From Pseudomonadota bacterium (lineage in GTDB: Bacteria > Desulfobacterota > Desulfovibrionia > Desulfovibrionales > Desulfomicrobiaceae), in the NCBI GenBank assembly GCA_018902545.1, contig JAHIQM010000015.1:248001-312000 (forward strand): a DNA stretch of 64,000 nucleotides, in the 5' to 3' direction. The notes beneath the pieces are model-generated. The model made no database searches, had not been told where the DNA came from, and worked only from the letters and a program-made list of their open reading frames with translations. Below, piece by piece: positions 28,688-41,500 of this stretch. Each line of letters begins with the position of its first letter. Position 1 is the stretch's first letter. The translations under genes and the position numbers were made by a program.

Positions 28688-31023
28688 TGAAAGTGCTGAA
28701 GATATTTCTGGCCCTCATCGTGCTGGGCGTTTTTCTGGTCGCGGGAGCGGGGATCGGCCTCTATTATTGGGCCCAGGAGGATTTGCCCGGATTCACGAAG
28801 CTCAGTGACTATTCACCGGCCCTGGCGACCACGGTGCGCGCTCGCGACGGTAGGATTCTGGGCTATTTCTACCGCGAAAAACGGTTTCTCATACCCCTGT
28901 CGATGATGAGCCCGATCACGGTCAAAGCCTTTCTGGCATCCGAGGATGCCGGTTTCTACCAGCACGAGGGCGTCGATTTGCCGGGCATCGTGCGGGCCGC
29001 GATGAAGAATTTCATGGCCGGAAGCATCGTCCAGGGTGGCAGCACCATCACCCAGCAGGTCATCAAGTCCATGCTGCTCACCCCCGAGCGCAGTTACGAG
29101 CGCAAGCTCAAGGAAGTCATCCTGGCCTATCGCCTGGAAAAGTATCTCAACAAAGACGAAATCCTGACCATCTACCTCAACCAGATATTCCTCGGGGCCA
29201 AGGCCTACGGGGTGGAGGCGGCGGCCAGGGAATATTTCGGCGTGAGCGCTTCCCAGCTCAGTACCGCGCAGGCAGCCTTGCTGGCCGGACTGCCCAAGGC
29301 CCCTTCGCGCTACTCGCCCTATGGCAATCCGGAACGGGCCAGGGAACGTCAGCTCTATGTCCTGACCCGCCTGCGCGACCTGGGCTGGATCGATCGGGCC
29401 GAATTCGAAGCCGCCGTGAACGAGCCGCTGGACTACACCGCGCAGGAAGACCCGTCCTGGAAGGTGGGGCCGTATTATCTCGAAGAGGTGCGGCGGCAGC
29501 TGGTGGATATGTACGGCGAGGACAAGGTCTATGCCGGAGGTCTGCAGGTGCGCACGGCCATGGACATGGACCATCAGGTTGTCGCCGACCAGGCCCTGCG
29601 CGCGGGGCTGGTCGCAACCGCCAAGCGCCATGGCTGGCAGGGGCCGATCAGACACCTTGAAGTGGACGAGTACGAGGAGTTTCAGAGCGGCAGGAGTTCG
29701 GCCGGGTTGAAGGCCGGTGACTGGCTGCAAGCCCTGGTCACGAACGTGGACAAGGCTGAGGCCACAGTGCGGTTCGGCGGTGATTCCGGCACGGTGTCCG
29801 TGGCCTCCATGAGCTGGGCCCGGGTGCCCAACCCCAAACTTGCGCCGGAGGAAGCGGCCAAGGTCAGCGACGCGCGCAAGGTGTTAAAGCCCGGGGATGT
29901 GATCTGGGTCTCGGTGGAAGAGGTGCCCGAAGGCAAGCCCTGGAAGCTCGCCCTGGAGCAGGCGCCCAAAGTCGAAGGCGCGCTCGTGTCCATTGATCCG
30001 CGCAGCGGCGAAGTGCTCGCCTTGTGCGGCGGTTACGACTTTTTCCGCAGCCAGTTCAACCGTGCCACCCAGGCCTTGCGCCAGCCCGGCTCGGCGTTCA
30101 AGCCCATCGTCTATTCCGCAGCCCTGGACAACGGTTTCACCGCGGCCAGCATCGTGCTGGATGCGCCCATCGTGTACCAGGACGGCAGCGGGCAGATGTG
30201 GAAACCGGAGAATTTCGAGGGCATTTTCTACGGCCCGACGCTTTTCCGCACGGCCCTGGTCAAATCGCGCAATCTGGTCACCATCCGCGTGGCCCAGCAA
30301 GTCGGGATCAACAAGGTTGTCGAACGCGGCAAGGCCCTGGGCCTGACCGGCCTCATGGAGCCGAACCTTTCCCTGGCTTTGGGCTCAGGGCAGTTCACCC
30401 CGCTCAACCTCTGCCAGGCCTATACGGCGTTCCCTCGCGGCGGCACGAGCATCAAGCCCCGGCTCATCGAAAGCGTGACCTCGCCGTGGGGCGAGCAGCT
30501 GTTCCTGGCCGCGCAGGAAGTGAGTGAGGCCATGCCTGCCGAGACCGCTTACATCATCTCCAACCTGCTTCAGGAAGCCGTGCAGGACGGAACGGGAGCC
30601 CGGGCCAAGGTGCTTGGACGACCTGTCGCGGGCAAGACTGGTACCACCAACGACGAGCAGGACGCCTGGTTCATGGGTTTTTCGCCCTATCTGTTGACTG
30701 GAGTCTGGGTGGGCTACGACCAGATAAAGCCCATGGGCAAGTTCGAGACCGGAGCCCGGGCCGCCCTGCCCATCTGGCTCGATTACCGGACCAAGGTCGA
30801 ACCTGCCTATCCTATCGAGGATTTCCAGATTCCGCCGGGCATTGTCATGGCCCGCGTGGATGCGCGCAGTGGACGTCTGGCCGGGCCGGGTGCGTCGGAA
30901 GCCTACATGCTTCCCTTTGTCAACGGCACGGAGCCGCTCCCGTCCGCTCTCCCGGATGATTTCGATTCGACTCCTGGATCATCCAACGCTGGCGGGGAAA
31001 GCCTGCTCAAGCAGATTTTCTGA
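28687..31023 (+). CDS. mrcA: Class A penicillin-binding protein (PBP1A family)
   Basis: Bifunctional peptidoglycan synthase anchored in the inner membrane. One N-terminal membrane helix (about residues 5-28) leads to a GT51 glycosyltransferase domain with catalytic E86 in SEDAGFYQHEGVD. The transpeptidase domain follows with SAFK (S469-K472), SRN (S527-N529) and KTGT (K650-T653). An OB-like insert of about 100 residues (~320-440) lies between, as in PBP1A proteins. 778 residues is a usual length. It follows the YkgJ-type gene with an overlapping start. Confidence 0.93.
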   Translation: MKVLKIFLALIVLGVFLVAGAGIGLYYWAQEDLPGFTKLSDYSPALATTVRARDGRILGYFYREKRFLIPLSMMSPITVKAFLASEDAGFYQHEGVDLPGIVRAAMKNFMAGSIVQGGSTITQQVIKSMLLTPERSYERKLKEVILAYRLEKYLNKDEILTIYLNQIFLGAKAYGVEAAAREYFGVSASQLSTAQAALLAGLPKAPSRYSPYGNPERARERQLYVLTRLRDLGWIDRAEFEAAVNEPLDYTAQEDPSWKVGPYYLEEVRRQLVDMYGEDKVYAGGLQVRTAMDMDHQVVADQALRAGLVATAKRHGWQGPIRHLEVDEYEEFQSGRSSAGLKAGDWLQALVTNVDKAEATVRFGGDSGTVSVASMSWARVPNPKLAPEEAAKVSDARKVLKPGDVIWVSVEEVPEGKPWKLALEQAPKVEGALVSIDPRSGEVLALCGGYDFFRSQFNRATQALRQPGSAFKPIVYSAALDNGFTAASIVLDAPIVYQDGSGQMWKPENFEGIFYGPTLFRTALVKSRNLVTIRVAQQVGINKVVERGKALGLTGLMEPNLSLALGSGQFTPLNLCQAYTAFPRGGTSIKPRLIESVTSPWGEQLFLAAQEVSEAMPAETAYIISNLLQEAVQDGTGARAKVLGRPVAGKTGTTNDEQDAWFMGFSPYLLTGVWVGYDQIKPMGKFETGARAALPIWLDYRTKVEPAYPIEDFQIPPGIVMARVDARSGRLAGPGASEAYMLPFVNGTEPLPSALPDDFDSTPGSSNAGGESLLKQIF

Positions 31024-31044
31024 GTTGTTTGGTAACGCCGCGCA

Positions 31045-32085
31045 ATGCTATCTCCGGAACACGAAAAGGCCATGAACATCTTACACGAAGCAAAAGACAT
31101 CCTGTGGCGATCGGGGCGCATCAGCCTCGAACTCTACAAGATCATGATCCCCATCATCATCGCGGTCAAAATCCTGCAGGAACTCGGGCTCATCGCCTGG
31201 CTCGCCCTGCCTCTGGCTCCGGTCATGCATCTGGTGGGGCTGCCCGGGGAGATGGGGCTTGTCTGGGCCACGGCCCTGGTCAACAACATCTACGGGAGCA
31301 TGATCGTTTTCGTGTCTCTCGCCGGCCAGCACGACCTGACCGTGGCGCAGGTCACGGTGCTCGGCGTCATGATCCTCATCGCCCACGGTCTGCCCGTGGA
31401 GCTGCAGATTGTGCGCAAGTCCGGGCCGAGGATGGGCTTTCAGGCCTTACTGCGCATCGGCGGAGCCCTGCTCCTGGGCTGGATGCTGTCCAAGCTCTAC
31501 GCCTGGGGTGGATGGCTGCAGGAGCCAAACGTCATCCTCTGGCAGCCCGAGCCCGAGAGTGAAAACCTTCTGGCATGGGGCCTTGGACAGGCGCAGAATC
31601 TGGCCATGGTGTTTGTCATCATTTTGGCCCTTACCCTGATCATGCGCGTGTTCACGGCGATCGGGCTGACCGGGCTGTGCGTGCGCCTGCTGGCTCCGGT
31701 CCTGCGCCTGCTCGGCATCGGCCCCGCCGCCGGGACCCTGACCATCGTCGGCATGGTCATGGGCCTTGCCTACGGCGGGGGCATGATCATGCACGAGGCC
31801 CACTCGGGCAAGGTCGGTTCAAAAGACATCTTTTCGTCGCTGAGCCTCATGGGCCTGTCCCATTCGGTCTTCGAGGACACCCTGCTCATGATCGTCATCG
31901 GAGGCCATGTTTCCGGACTGCTCTGGGCGCGGATCATCTTCACCCTGGTCGTTATAGCGCTCTTGGTGCGCGTGGTGGCCTGGCTGGGGGACGAGTTTTT
32001 TTACCGTCGCCTGTTCAAGCCCGTGGAAGTCTACGCAAGTCCGGAGCCCTGTTGTCCGGGCGCGGCCGCGCCGGAGAAGAAGTAG
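31045..32085 (+). CDS. Gate-domain (nucleoside-recognition-like) membrane protein
   Basis: The 346 residues have roughly eight hydrophobic spans in two similar halves, with the Gate-domain pattern (YKIMIPIIIAVKILQELGLI; MVMGLAYGGGMIMHEA). This domain is shared with SpmA/SpmB and parts of nucleoside and FeoB transporters. The second half holds GLSHSVFEDTLLM. The C terminus is cytoplasmic with a CC pair. The transported substrate is not known for this subgroup. The start may be 31045 or the ATG at 31072 (MNILHEAKDI); neither has a strong ribosome-binding site. Confidence 0.75.
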   Translation: MLSPEHEKAMNILHEAKDILWRSGRISLELYKIMIPIIIAVKILQELGLIAWLALPLAPVMHLVGLPGEMGLVWATALVNNIYGSMIVFVSLAGQHDLTVAQVTVLGVMILIAHGLPVELQIVRKSGPRMGFQALLRIGGALLLGWMLSKLYAWGGWLQEPNVILWQPEPESENLLAWGLGQAQNLAMVFVIILALTLIMRVFTAIGLTGLCVRLLAPVLRLLGIGPAAGTLTIVGMVMGLAYGGGMIMHEAHSGKVGSKDIFSSLSLMGLSHSVFEDTLLMIVIGGHVSGLLWARIIFTLVVIALLVRVVAWLGDEFFYRRLFKPVEVYASPEPCCPGAAAPEKK

Positions 32086-32120
32086 GCGTGTTTTTCAAAG
32101 CAAATCAAGGTGTATCGAAC

Positions 32121-33182
32121 ATGCCCCACGCCAAGCGCCTTCAATCCCTGAAAAATCTCATGCAGGCTCAGGGCATTGCCGCTCTGCTCGTCACTCATCC
32201 GGCCAATCGTTATTATCTGTCCGGATTTGAACTGCATGACGGGCAATGCAACGAGAGTTCGGGCTGCCTGCTGATCAACTCACAAGACCGGGACTGGCTG
32301 CTGACCGACGCCCGTTTCACGGAGGAGGCCCGGAGTCATTGGCCGGCCGAACACGTGCATGTTTACGGCGCTCCCCGTGTGGAGAAGATCGCCGCCTTCG
32401 TCAAAAGTCTGGGCATAGACGAGCTGTGGGTCGAAACCCATGCCATGTGTGCGGAGACGTATCTTGAACTGGGGCGGATGATGACCCTGCGCCCGGCCCC
32501 GCGCTTGGTGGAGGAGCTGCGCACGGTCAAGGATGCCGGGGAGCTGGCTCAGCTGAGAGCCTCCTGCGCTCTGAACCACCGCGTCTACGAAGCGCTGCGG
32601 CCCCGGCTCGTGCCCGGAGTGACGGAGCGGGAGGTCGCCTGGATGCTGGAGCAGGAATTTCGGGCCGGGGGGGCGGAGGGTCTGAGCTTCGCGCCCATCG
32701 TCGGATTTGGCCCCAACGGGGCCCTGCCGCACGCAACTCCCGGGGAGGCCCGGTTAAAAGCGCAGACCCCGGTCCTCATCGACATGGGCGGGCGGTTGGA
32801 CGGGTATTGCTCGGACCAGACCCGCACATGGTGGATCGGAGAGGGGCCGACGGATGAATTCCGCCGTACCCTGGAGCTTGTCCAGGAAGCGCAGGCCCTG
32901 GCCATCGCCAAGGTCGCTCCGGGCGTGAGCACGGCCGACCTGCACTCTACGGCCAGGGATTTTTTCGCGCGTCACGGCGTGGCCCATCACTTCACGCACT
33001 CCCTGGGCCACGGCATCGGTCTGGAAACCCACGAAGCGCCAGGGGTTGGTCCGATCCGGCCCACGGTCCTTGCCCCCGGCATGGTCATCACCGTGGAGCC
33101 GGGGCTGTACTACCCCGAGTGGGGCGGTGTACGCTGGGAACACATGGTCGTGGTGACCGAGGACGGCCATGAAGTGCTCTGA
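32121..33182 (+). CDS. M24-family metallopeptidase, Xaa-Pro aminopeptidase-like
   Basis: The 353 residues start at MPHAKRLQSLKNLMQAQGIA behind CAAGGTG. A creatinase-like N-terminal domain precedes the pita-bread catalytic domain. The metal ligands can be seen: D in LIDMGGRLDGYCSD (two aspartates), H in HSLGHGIGLETHEAP, E in VITVEPGLYYPEWGG and E in VRWEHMVVV. It probably removes N-terminal residues ahead of proline in the cytoplasm. The next gene starts inside its last codons. Confidence 0.9.
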   Translation: MPHAKRLQSLKNLMQAQGIAALLVTHPANRYYLSGFELHDGQCNESSGCLLINSQDRDWLLTDARFTEEARSHWPAEHVHVYGAPRVEKIAAFVKSLGIDELWVETHAMCAETYLELGRMMTLRPAPRLVEELRTVKDAGELAQLRASCALNHRVYEALRPRLVPGVTEREVAWMLEQEFRAGGAEGLSFAPIVGFGPNGALPHATPGEARLKAQTPVLIDMGGRLDGYCSDQTRTWWIGEGPTDEFRRTLELVQEAQALAIAKVAPGVSTADLHSTARDFFARHGVAHHFTHSLGHGIGLETHEAPGVGPIRPTVLAPGMVITVEPGLYYPEWGGVRWEHMVVVTEDGHEVL

Positions 33183-33477
33183 TCCGCCAGCGCGCGAACC
33201 GCGCAAATCGCGGCCCCGCAAACCCTGGAAGGAGCGGAATCCTGCTCCTGCGACTCTGGAAAGTCAGGTCTTCTACGCCGAAGTGCCTCGCAACGAGATC
33301 GCCCTGTACCGCTTTTTGCTTGAAGGTTATGACAATCTGGCGGTCATGAGCGTGGTCGATCGCTACCGCGCCGTCATCAAGCTGCGCTGCACGTCCGATG
33401 CGCAAAGGACGCTGCGCGAACTGCTTGCGTCCCAGGGCGCGCGCATCATTGACCCGCCGGGGCGGTCAGCCGTCTAG
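33169..33477 (+). CDS. Small DUF4911-like protein
   Basis: 102 residues; the first ~30 are basic and proline-rich, the rest (QVFYAEVPRNEIALYRFLLE, then VVDRYRAVIKLRCTSDAQRT) fits a small alpha-beta domain, DUF4911-like from memory. Function unknown. The start overlaps the M24 gene by 14 nt and the end overlaps tatD (opposite strand) by 12 nt. Confidence 0.65.
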   Translation: MKCSDPPAREPRKSRPRKPWKERNPAPATLESQVFYAEVPRNEIALYRFLLEGYDNLAVMSVVDRYRAVIKLRCTSDAQRTLRELLASQGARIIDPPGRSAV

Positions 33478-34314
33478 ACCGAAGAATTTCCGCGTATTGT
33501 CCCCGCAGCGCTGCCACAGATCGGCCACGTTCTCGCCGCGCAGGCGGGCGATTTCAAGGGCCGTGAAGCCGAGCAGGGCCGGTTCGTTGGTCTTGCCGCG
33601 ATAGGGTTCGGGGGAGAGGTAGGGGCAGTCGGTTTCCAGGAGCAGGCGATCCGCCGGGATGGTCCTGACCGCTTCGCGCAGGGCTTCCGACCTGGCGTAG
33701 GTCACCGTGCCGGGCACGGAGATGTGCCAGCCGCGTTCTATGATGAGCCTGGCCCAGTCCGGCCCGAGGCCAAAGCAGTGCCAGAGCAGGGGGCGACCGC
33801 CGAAGCCGGCCTGGTCAAGGATCGCCAGGCAGTCATCCTCTGCGTCGCGGCAGTGGATGACCACGCGCTGGTCCAGCTCCCGGGCCAGGGCGAGTTGCCT
33901 GCGGAACCAGCGCTGCTGGTCCTCTTTCGGCGAGAAATCGTAATAATAGTCCAGCCCGATTTCGCCCACGGCACGCAGTCGCGGGTCTTCTTCAAAGGCG
34001 GCGCGCATGGCCTCAAGGTCTGCCTCCGTCATTTTCGCCGCATCGTGGGGATGCACCCCGAGCAGGAAGAAGACGTTGCCAAGCCTTTCAAAAAGCGCCC
34101 GGCCTTCATGGTAGGCCTGGGGGCCCAGAAAGACGTTGCCTACGGTGCGTACGCCGCAGGCCCGGGCGCGGGCCAGGACCGCCTCCAGATCATAATTTCG
34201 GCCGTCGAGATGGGCGTGGCTATCCGCGCCAACAGGGTCAAGCCCGAGGGTTTCGGGTGGCTGGCGCTCTTTTTTCTTGCTCACGCCTATTTCTCGCGTA
34301 CGCCCTGGTCCCAT
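33466..34314 (-). CDS. tatD: TatD-family metal-dependent hydrolase
   Basis: TIM-barrel DNase/3'-5' exonuclease family acting on DNA or RNA ends. Metal-site motifs are visible: ADSHAHLD, AVGEIGLDYYYDFSP, VIHCRDAEDD, LLWHCFG and ETDCPYLSPEPYRG. About 282 residues from the ATG at 34314; a GTG at 34284 two nt after the upstream stop (MSKKKERQ) is an alternative and would avoid a 28-nt overlap with the Trm112-like gene. Confidence 0.9.
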   Translation of the reverse strand: MGPGRTREIGVSKKKERQPPETLGLDPVGADSHAHLDGRNYDLEAVLARARACGVRTVGNVFLGPQAYHEGRALFERLGNVFFLLGVHPHDAAKMTEADLEAMRAAFEEDPRLRAVGEIGLDYYYDFSPKEDQQRWFRRQLALARELDQRVVIHCRDAEDDCLAILDQAGFGGRPLLWHCFGLGPDWARLIIERGWHISVPGTVTYARSEALREAVRTIPADRLLLETDCPYLSPEPYRGKTNEPALLGFTALEIARLRGENVADLWQRCGDNTRKFFGLDG

Positions 34315-34484
34315 TTCTCCACGGCGATGGCTTCATCAATGAGCATGACCGGGATTTCCTCGCGCACGGGGTAGACCAAAGCGCACGCCCCGCATTTAAG
34401 GCCTTCTTCCTGGGCAAGTAGCTCCAGGTCGCCCTTGCATTTCGGGCAGGCCAGGATTTGCAGCAGTTCCTTGTTCAGAGCCAT
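34287..34484 (-). CDS. Trm112/YcaR-family small zinc protein
   Basis: A 65-residue protein starting MALNKELLQILACPKCKGDL behind GGAGGAATC. CPKC and a second pair in LKCGACALVYPVREEIPVML give one zinc-ribbon-like site, as in Trm112/YcaR proteins that stabilise methyltransferases or associate with envelope-lipid genes. The downstream tatD start is within or next to its stop. Partner is unknown. Confidence 0.85.
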   Translation of the reverse strand: MALNKELLQILACPKCKGDLELLAQEEGLKCGACALVYPVREEIPVMLIDEAIAVEKWDQGVREK

Positions 34485-34608
34485 GATTCCTCCACGTAGA
34501 TGTCGGTTGGATGTTGAAGAGGGGCTTATCCTGATCGAAAACGCGTTACAAGCGGGCAGATGCCATCCGGTCCTTGAGTTTTCAAACCAATGGGGTACAA
34601 CCGCACCC

Positions 34609-36740
<2,132 letters not shown>

Positions 36741-36750
36741 CAACCGTTTG

Positions 36751-36777
36751 GGCGCGCTTCGGCGCGCCTTTTTTTTA
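36751..36777 (+). terminator. Rho-independent terminator after eno
   Basis: A 7-bp GGCGCGC stem with a TTCG tetraloop (36751-36768) followed by T8. Confidence 0.92.
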
Positions 36778-36795
36778 TCTTGAGCCGAGGACAAC

Positions 36796-37641
36796 ATGCA
36801 TATCATCGACGGAAAAAAGACGGCCGCCACTATCCGTCAGGAACTCAAAGATCAGGTCGCGGCGCTGACGGCCAGACATGGCCGCGCGCCCGGTCTGGCA
36901 GTGATCCTGGTCGGCGGCGACCCCGCTTCGCAGGTCTATGTCCGCAACAAGGAGAGGGCCTGCGAGGACGTGGGCATCATCTCCAAGGGCTTTCGCCTGC
37001 CGGATGACATCCCCCAGGCCCAGCTCGAAGACACGATCATGTATCTGAACAGCGACCCCGCCATTGACGGGCTGCTGCTGCAGCTGCCCCTGCCCAAGGG
37101 CCTCGACAGCCAGCGCTGCCTCGACCTGATCAGCCCTTCCAAGGACGTGGATGGCTTCCATCCGGTGAACATGGGGCGTCTGGCCTTGGGCCTGCCTTGC
37201 CTGCGCTCCTGCACCCCCGCCGGGATCATGACGCTCTTGGAGCGCCACGGCATCGAAGTGGCCGGAAAGAAGGCCGTGGTCATCGGGCGCAGCAACATTG
37301 TAGGCAAGCCCCTGGCGCTGATGCTCCTGCAGAAGAACGCCACAGTCACGGTCTGCCACTCCCGGACCCAGAATATCGCCGAGGAGGTGCGCAGCGCGGA
37401 CATCATCCTGGCCGCTGTGGGCATTCCCAGATTCGTGACCCGCGACATGGTCAAACCCGGGGCCGTGGTCATCGACGTTGGCATCAACAGGACCGAAGCG
37501 GGCCTGGTCGGGGACTGCGATTTTGAGGGACTGCGGGATGTGGCCTCGGCCATGACCCCGGTGCCCGGCGGAGTGGGGCCCATGACCATCGCCCAGCTCC
37601 TGGTCAACACTCTTGAAGCCTACGTCGATCACGTGGGGTAG
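36796..37641 (+). CDS. folD: Methylenetetrahydrofolate dehydrogenase / methenyl-THF cyclohydrolase
   Basis: Bifunctional one-carbon enzyme. The 281 residues show the family motifs [14 protein letters not shown] (with active-site Tyr and Lys), [41 protein letters not shown] and [15 protein letters not shown]. It is a single gene after the eno terminator. The start ATG at 36796 has GAGG-like sequence 10 nt upstream. Confidence 0.97.
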   Translation: MHIIDGKKTAATIRQELKDQVAALTARHGRAPGLAVILVGGDPASQVYVRNKERACEDVGIISKGFRLPDDIPQAQLEDTIMYLNSDPAIDGLLLQLPLPKGLDSQRCLDLISPSKDVDGFHPVNMGRLALGLPCLRSCTPAGIMTLLERHGIEVAGKKAVVIGRSNIVGKPLALMLLQKNATVTVCHSRTQNIAEEVRSADIILAAVGIPRFVTRDMVKPGAVVIDVGINRTEAGLVGDCDFEGLRDVASAMTPVPGGVGPMTIAQLLVNTLEAYVDHVG

Positions 37642-37654
37642 ATGCGCCAAAAGC

Positions 37655-37679
37655 AAAGGGGCCGTTTGACGACCCCTTT
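37655..37679. terminator. Weak convergent terminator between folD and the Memo gene
   Basis: AAAGGGG (37655-37661) pairs with CCCCTTT (37673-37679) around an 11-nt loop. The U-tract is weak on the plus strand and GCTTTT on the minus strand. Confidence 0.45.
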
Positions 37680-37710
37680 CACGAATTATCTCAAGGTTTT
37701 CCAGCACATC

Positions 37711-38523
37711 TCATTCGATTATGATCCCCGCATAGCCCACCACCCGCGACATGTCCCCGTTCACTTCGCCCGAAGTGGCGTAAGCCACCAGATCCGCTTT
37801 TTTGGCGCCCAGGATGTTCGCCAGGTGCAGGCCGAGGGTCATGGGCAGCACCCCGCACATGGAAATGTTTTCCGTCTTCACCGTGCCGTATAAGCCCATG
37901 GGGTCCAGGGCCAGGACGCGGTCGATGGCGTGCTGGTCGATGGCGCGGGTCTTCTCCTCGGACGCGAAATGATTCATGTCCGAGCTGACCACGATGGAGA
38001 CTTCGCGGCCCAGGGCGGCGAGCACTTCAGCGATCTTGGAAGCCGCGCCTCCGAGCTTGTGCGGCCGGGGATCGCCCACGGCGATGGGCACGATGCGCAT
38101 TGCGGGGTTTTTGGCCCACAGGAAGGGTAGAATTACTTCCAGGGAGTGTTCCTGCAGGTGCGCGGCGCGGTCGGCGCTCAGGGCCGGTTCGGCCGTAAGC
38201 AGTGCAGCGGCCAGTTCGGTGTCCACCTCCAGGGCCGCGCCGGGCAGCAGCCACTTGCCGTCCGGCCACAAGGCCAGGGGCACGCCCATGCCGGTATGAT
38301 TGGGTCCAAGCAGCAGCACCGTGTCGGTCAGCTTGGCCCGGGCCAGGGTTTGGCCCGCCACGCCTCCGGAAAACACGTGGCCGGCATGGGGGACCATGAC
38401 CAGCCTGCTGAGGTTTTCATTTTCCGTTTCCCCGCGCATGCACGCCTGTACGGTTGCCAGCCACTGGTCTTGACGCCCTGCGTAAAACTGACCCGCGACA
38501 ACGGGCTCGCGATCAAAACTCAT
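37711..38523 (-). CDS. Memo-family protein (AmmeMemoRadiSam system protein B-like)
   Basis: 270 residues of the Memo/extradiol-dioxygenase-like fold. The start (MSFDREPVVAGQFYAG) and the segments MVPHAGHVFSGGVAGQTLA, LLLGPNHTGMG, HLQEHSLEVILPFL, VVSSDMNHFA and ICGVLPM-like SMCGVLPMTLGL keep the family's histidine and cysteine positions. In many bacteria it co-occurs with an AmmeMemoRadiSam A protein and a radical SAM protein; neither is adjacent here. It starts 9 nt after the TPR gene stop, as the last gene of a three-gene minus-strand unit. Confidence 0.85.
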   Translation of the reverse strand: MSFDREPVVAGQFYAGRQDQWLATVQACMRGETENENLSRLVMVPHAGHVFSGGVAGQTLARAKLTDTVLLLGPNHTGMGVPLALWPDGKWLLPGAALEVDTELAAALLTAEPALSADRAAHLQEHSLEVILPFLWAKNPAMRIVPIAVGDPRPHKLGGAASKIAEVLAALGREVSIVVSSDMNHFASEEKTRAIDQHAIDRVLALDPMGLYGTVKTENISMCGVLPMTLGLHLANILGAKKADLVAYATSGEVNGDMSRVVGYAGIIIE

Positions 38524-38532
38524 GTCTGCCTC

Positions 38533-41500
38533 CTAGCGAAATTTTTGTACTTCCCGTTCTATCCGTGTCCCCTCCAGTTCAGCGGCAGCCATACGACCAT
38601 GCAGAGAGTTTGGGAAGAGTTCCTTGAGGCGATTCAGACTTTCCCGCCATTTGCGTGTATCGGAATTGCTTTTGAAAAGGAGTGCTTTGCGAAATGTATG
38701 CGCGGGCCAATCCGGATCGCTTTCGGTCACATATTCATCATACTCCAGCGTCCAGGCCAGCGCGTCCTGGAATCGCCCGCTTCTTTCCGCGGCCTGCGCA
38801 AGCAGTTCCAGTGTCTCTTTGAGTTTGGGAATGTCGCTCTCATCCTTGCGCAACAGCGACAGGGCTTCCTGGCCCAGGATGGCGGCTTGCTCCAGTCTGC
38901 CTGCGGCCAGCGCCTCGCGCCCCAGGAAATAATGGGCGTATCCGCGTTGCGTGTCGGTCAGGTCCATATCGGTGACCAGTTTGGCCCACAGCGGCCTGGC
39001 CTTTTCGGATTGATCCAGTTTTTCGTGGGCCAGGGCTGTGGCATAGTCGAGCTGACGGCGGCGTTCCTGACCCAAGTTCCAGGGCTCGACCCGCTTGTAC
39101 AGTTCGATAATGTCGGCCCATTGCTGCAACTCCACCAGCATGGCCAGGGTCAGCTCCATGCCCGGTTCGGAAAATTCGCCCTGGGCGATGGACTCGAATA
39201 CAAAAGGGCGCGCCATTTCCAGGGCCTTTTGCGGTTGACCGGTCTGCATAAATGCCGTGGCGATCATCAGTCGCAGCTTCGGGTCCAGCTCCCGGCCCTG
39301 GTACAGGTTTTCGTGATCGGTCCAGTGCTGTGCCGCACCCTCGAAATCCTCTTGTTCCAGGGCATGCGTGATCCAGTCCCGCAGGGCCGTGTCCGCCACT
39401 TCCCGAGCCTTGGGCAGCAGTTCGTGCTCGGGATAGTCGGTCTGGAAGCGTTGCGCGTCATTGAGGCTGGCGGCGTAATTCTTGTTCCAGAGATGCCACA
39501 TGGCCAGTTTGAGTCGTGCCACGGGAGCCAGGGCGCTGTCTGTGTGCTCCAGGATGCTTTGGTATATCTCCTGGGGGTTTGAGGCGGGGCGGCTGAAGAC
39601 GGGGGCCATGTCTGCAATGGACGGCTGGTCGAGAACGCCTTCCTCGGCGAGGCGCATCTTGGCGATGAGTCCGCCCTCACGGGAAGGATGGGCCGTCGCG
39701 GTGCGGTGGTATATTTCACGTGCGGCGTCGAGTTTGTCCTGTTTGAGAAGGATGTCGCCGATGCGGGCCATGGCCACATCGACGTCTTGAGCATCGGGGA
39801 CGATATTGGCATAGGCCCAGAAATACTCCTTGGCCCGCTCCAGGTTGTCGCTGAGCATGGCCGCATATCCGGCGGCCATCAGAAAGGACGGATCGCTCAG
39901 GTAATACCTGGGCCAGCGCCTTTCGATACTGTCTGCGATTTCGAGGGCCTTGTCGAAATAGCCAAGGGCGGTGAACGCCTTGAGCAGGCCGACGGTGCTC
40001 GGCTGTACGGCAAGGCTCATGGGGAAGTTCTGGATGGCGAACTGGAAGTGTTCGGCGGCCCGGACATAGTCTTTTCGCCGCAGGTAGTGCTCACCCCAAT
40101 AGTAATCGATCATGGCCACCCGGGGGTCATCGGGGTATTTTCTGCGCAAGAGATCGAAGTAGCCCTTGGCCTCGGGCACATTGCCAACGAAAATGTGCAG
40201 ATAACCCATGCGCGAGAGGGCCTCGGCCACGTTGCGCGAGGTGGGGTTCGAATTTTTGGCCGCTTCGTATGCTTCAAGGACCGGCAGGAAATTGCCTTCA
40301 AGGTCGCCCAGGTTCTCTTTCATGGTGATGTCGGCCAGAGTGTAGAGCAGTTCTTCACTGAGCGATTCGGAAATCTTGGGGTGCCGCATCATGCTCTTTA
40401 CGGCCGTGCGCGCCGACTTGAAATCCTCGGCGATCAGAGCGCTCTGGGCCGCGGCGTACAGCTCTTCGAGTTCGGCGTAGCCCTCGTCGTCGTTTTGCGT
40501 TGCGTTATCGGCCGGGTCTGTGAGGTTTCCTGCGGTCGATTCCGGTTCGGCCGGGGCCAAAGCATCCGCAACATCGGGCGGGAGCGGATCATCGGTGACG
40601 ACACTTGACGGAGCAAGGGTCTGGGGCGTGTCGGTCGTCACGTTGCCGGCCGGTTCCGCTGCTGCCGGGACATCTCCTTCCGCCAGCCCGGATTCGGTGG
40701 GGCTCTTCTCTATGGCATCGCCCGACTGTAGGGCCAGAGACGCTTCCGGCGTTTCGCTTTTCGGCTGCGGCGTGGATGGCGTTGCATTTTGTACGGCAGC
40801 GGTCGCCTCGGCAAGGGAAGCATTGGCTGGGATCTGCTCAGCACCGGCGTTATCCAGGGTCTCGTCGCGCGAAATTGCGTTGCGGTCCTGTCCGGGCGCT
40901 GTCGCCAGCCGGTCGATGGGCAGACGCAACACCGATGGCGAGGGCTCGTCTTCAGCGTCAGCCATCCCTTCAACCTGCCCGGGTCGCTGTATCTTGCTGC
41001 GCACGGCCGCAAGCCCCGAAAGGGATGGTTCTTCTTCCAGGTTGAACTGCTTGAGTCCATTGGCCATGGCGGGATCTTCCGGTTCCTGCGCGGCCGAATC
41101 CGGTGTCGTGGAGTTTTGCGGCGGCAGACCAGTGTCGTCTCCCGTCTTCGCCGGAGGTTCCGAATTTTCGGGCGTGGCGCTTACCGGCTCATCCGTAGAG
41201 TTTCCGTCTGCGAGGATGCCTGTCGCGTTGTCGCCCTGGTTGATATCCGTTGCGTTGCTGTCCGGGCTGTCGGGCTGCTCCTGCTGTTTAGCGGCCTCGT
41301 CTTCGGGTTCATCCGATGGGGGCGGGAACAATTCGATGCTCAGTTCCTTGCGCCCGGGATTGGTGGAGAAGGAAAAAATGAAATCGCCGGAGCGCGTCTG
41401 GATGAAAACGCCGTCCGGGCTGATGGAAATCTCTTTGAGGATTTCGGATGAAGAGAAATCGGGGATTATCGGCTTGCGTTCGCGCTGCCAGAAACTCCAG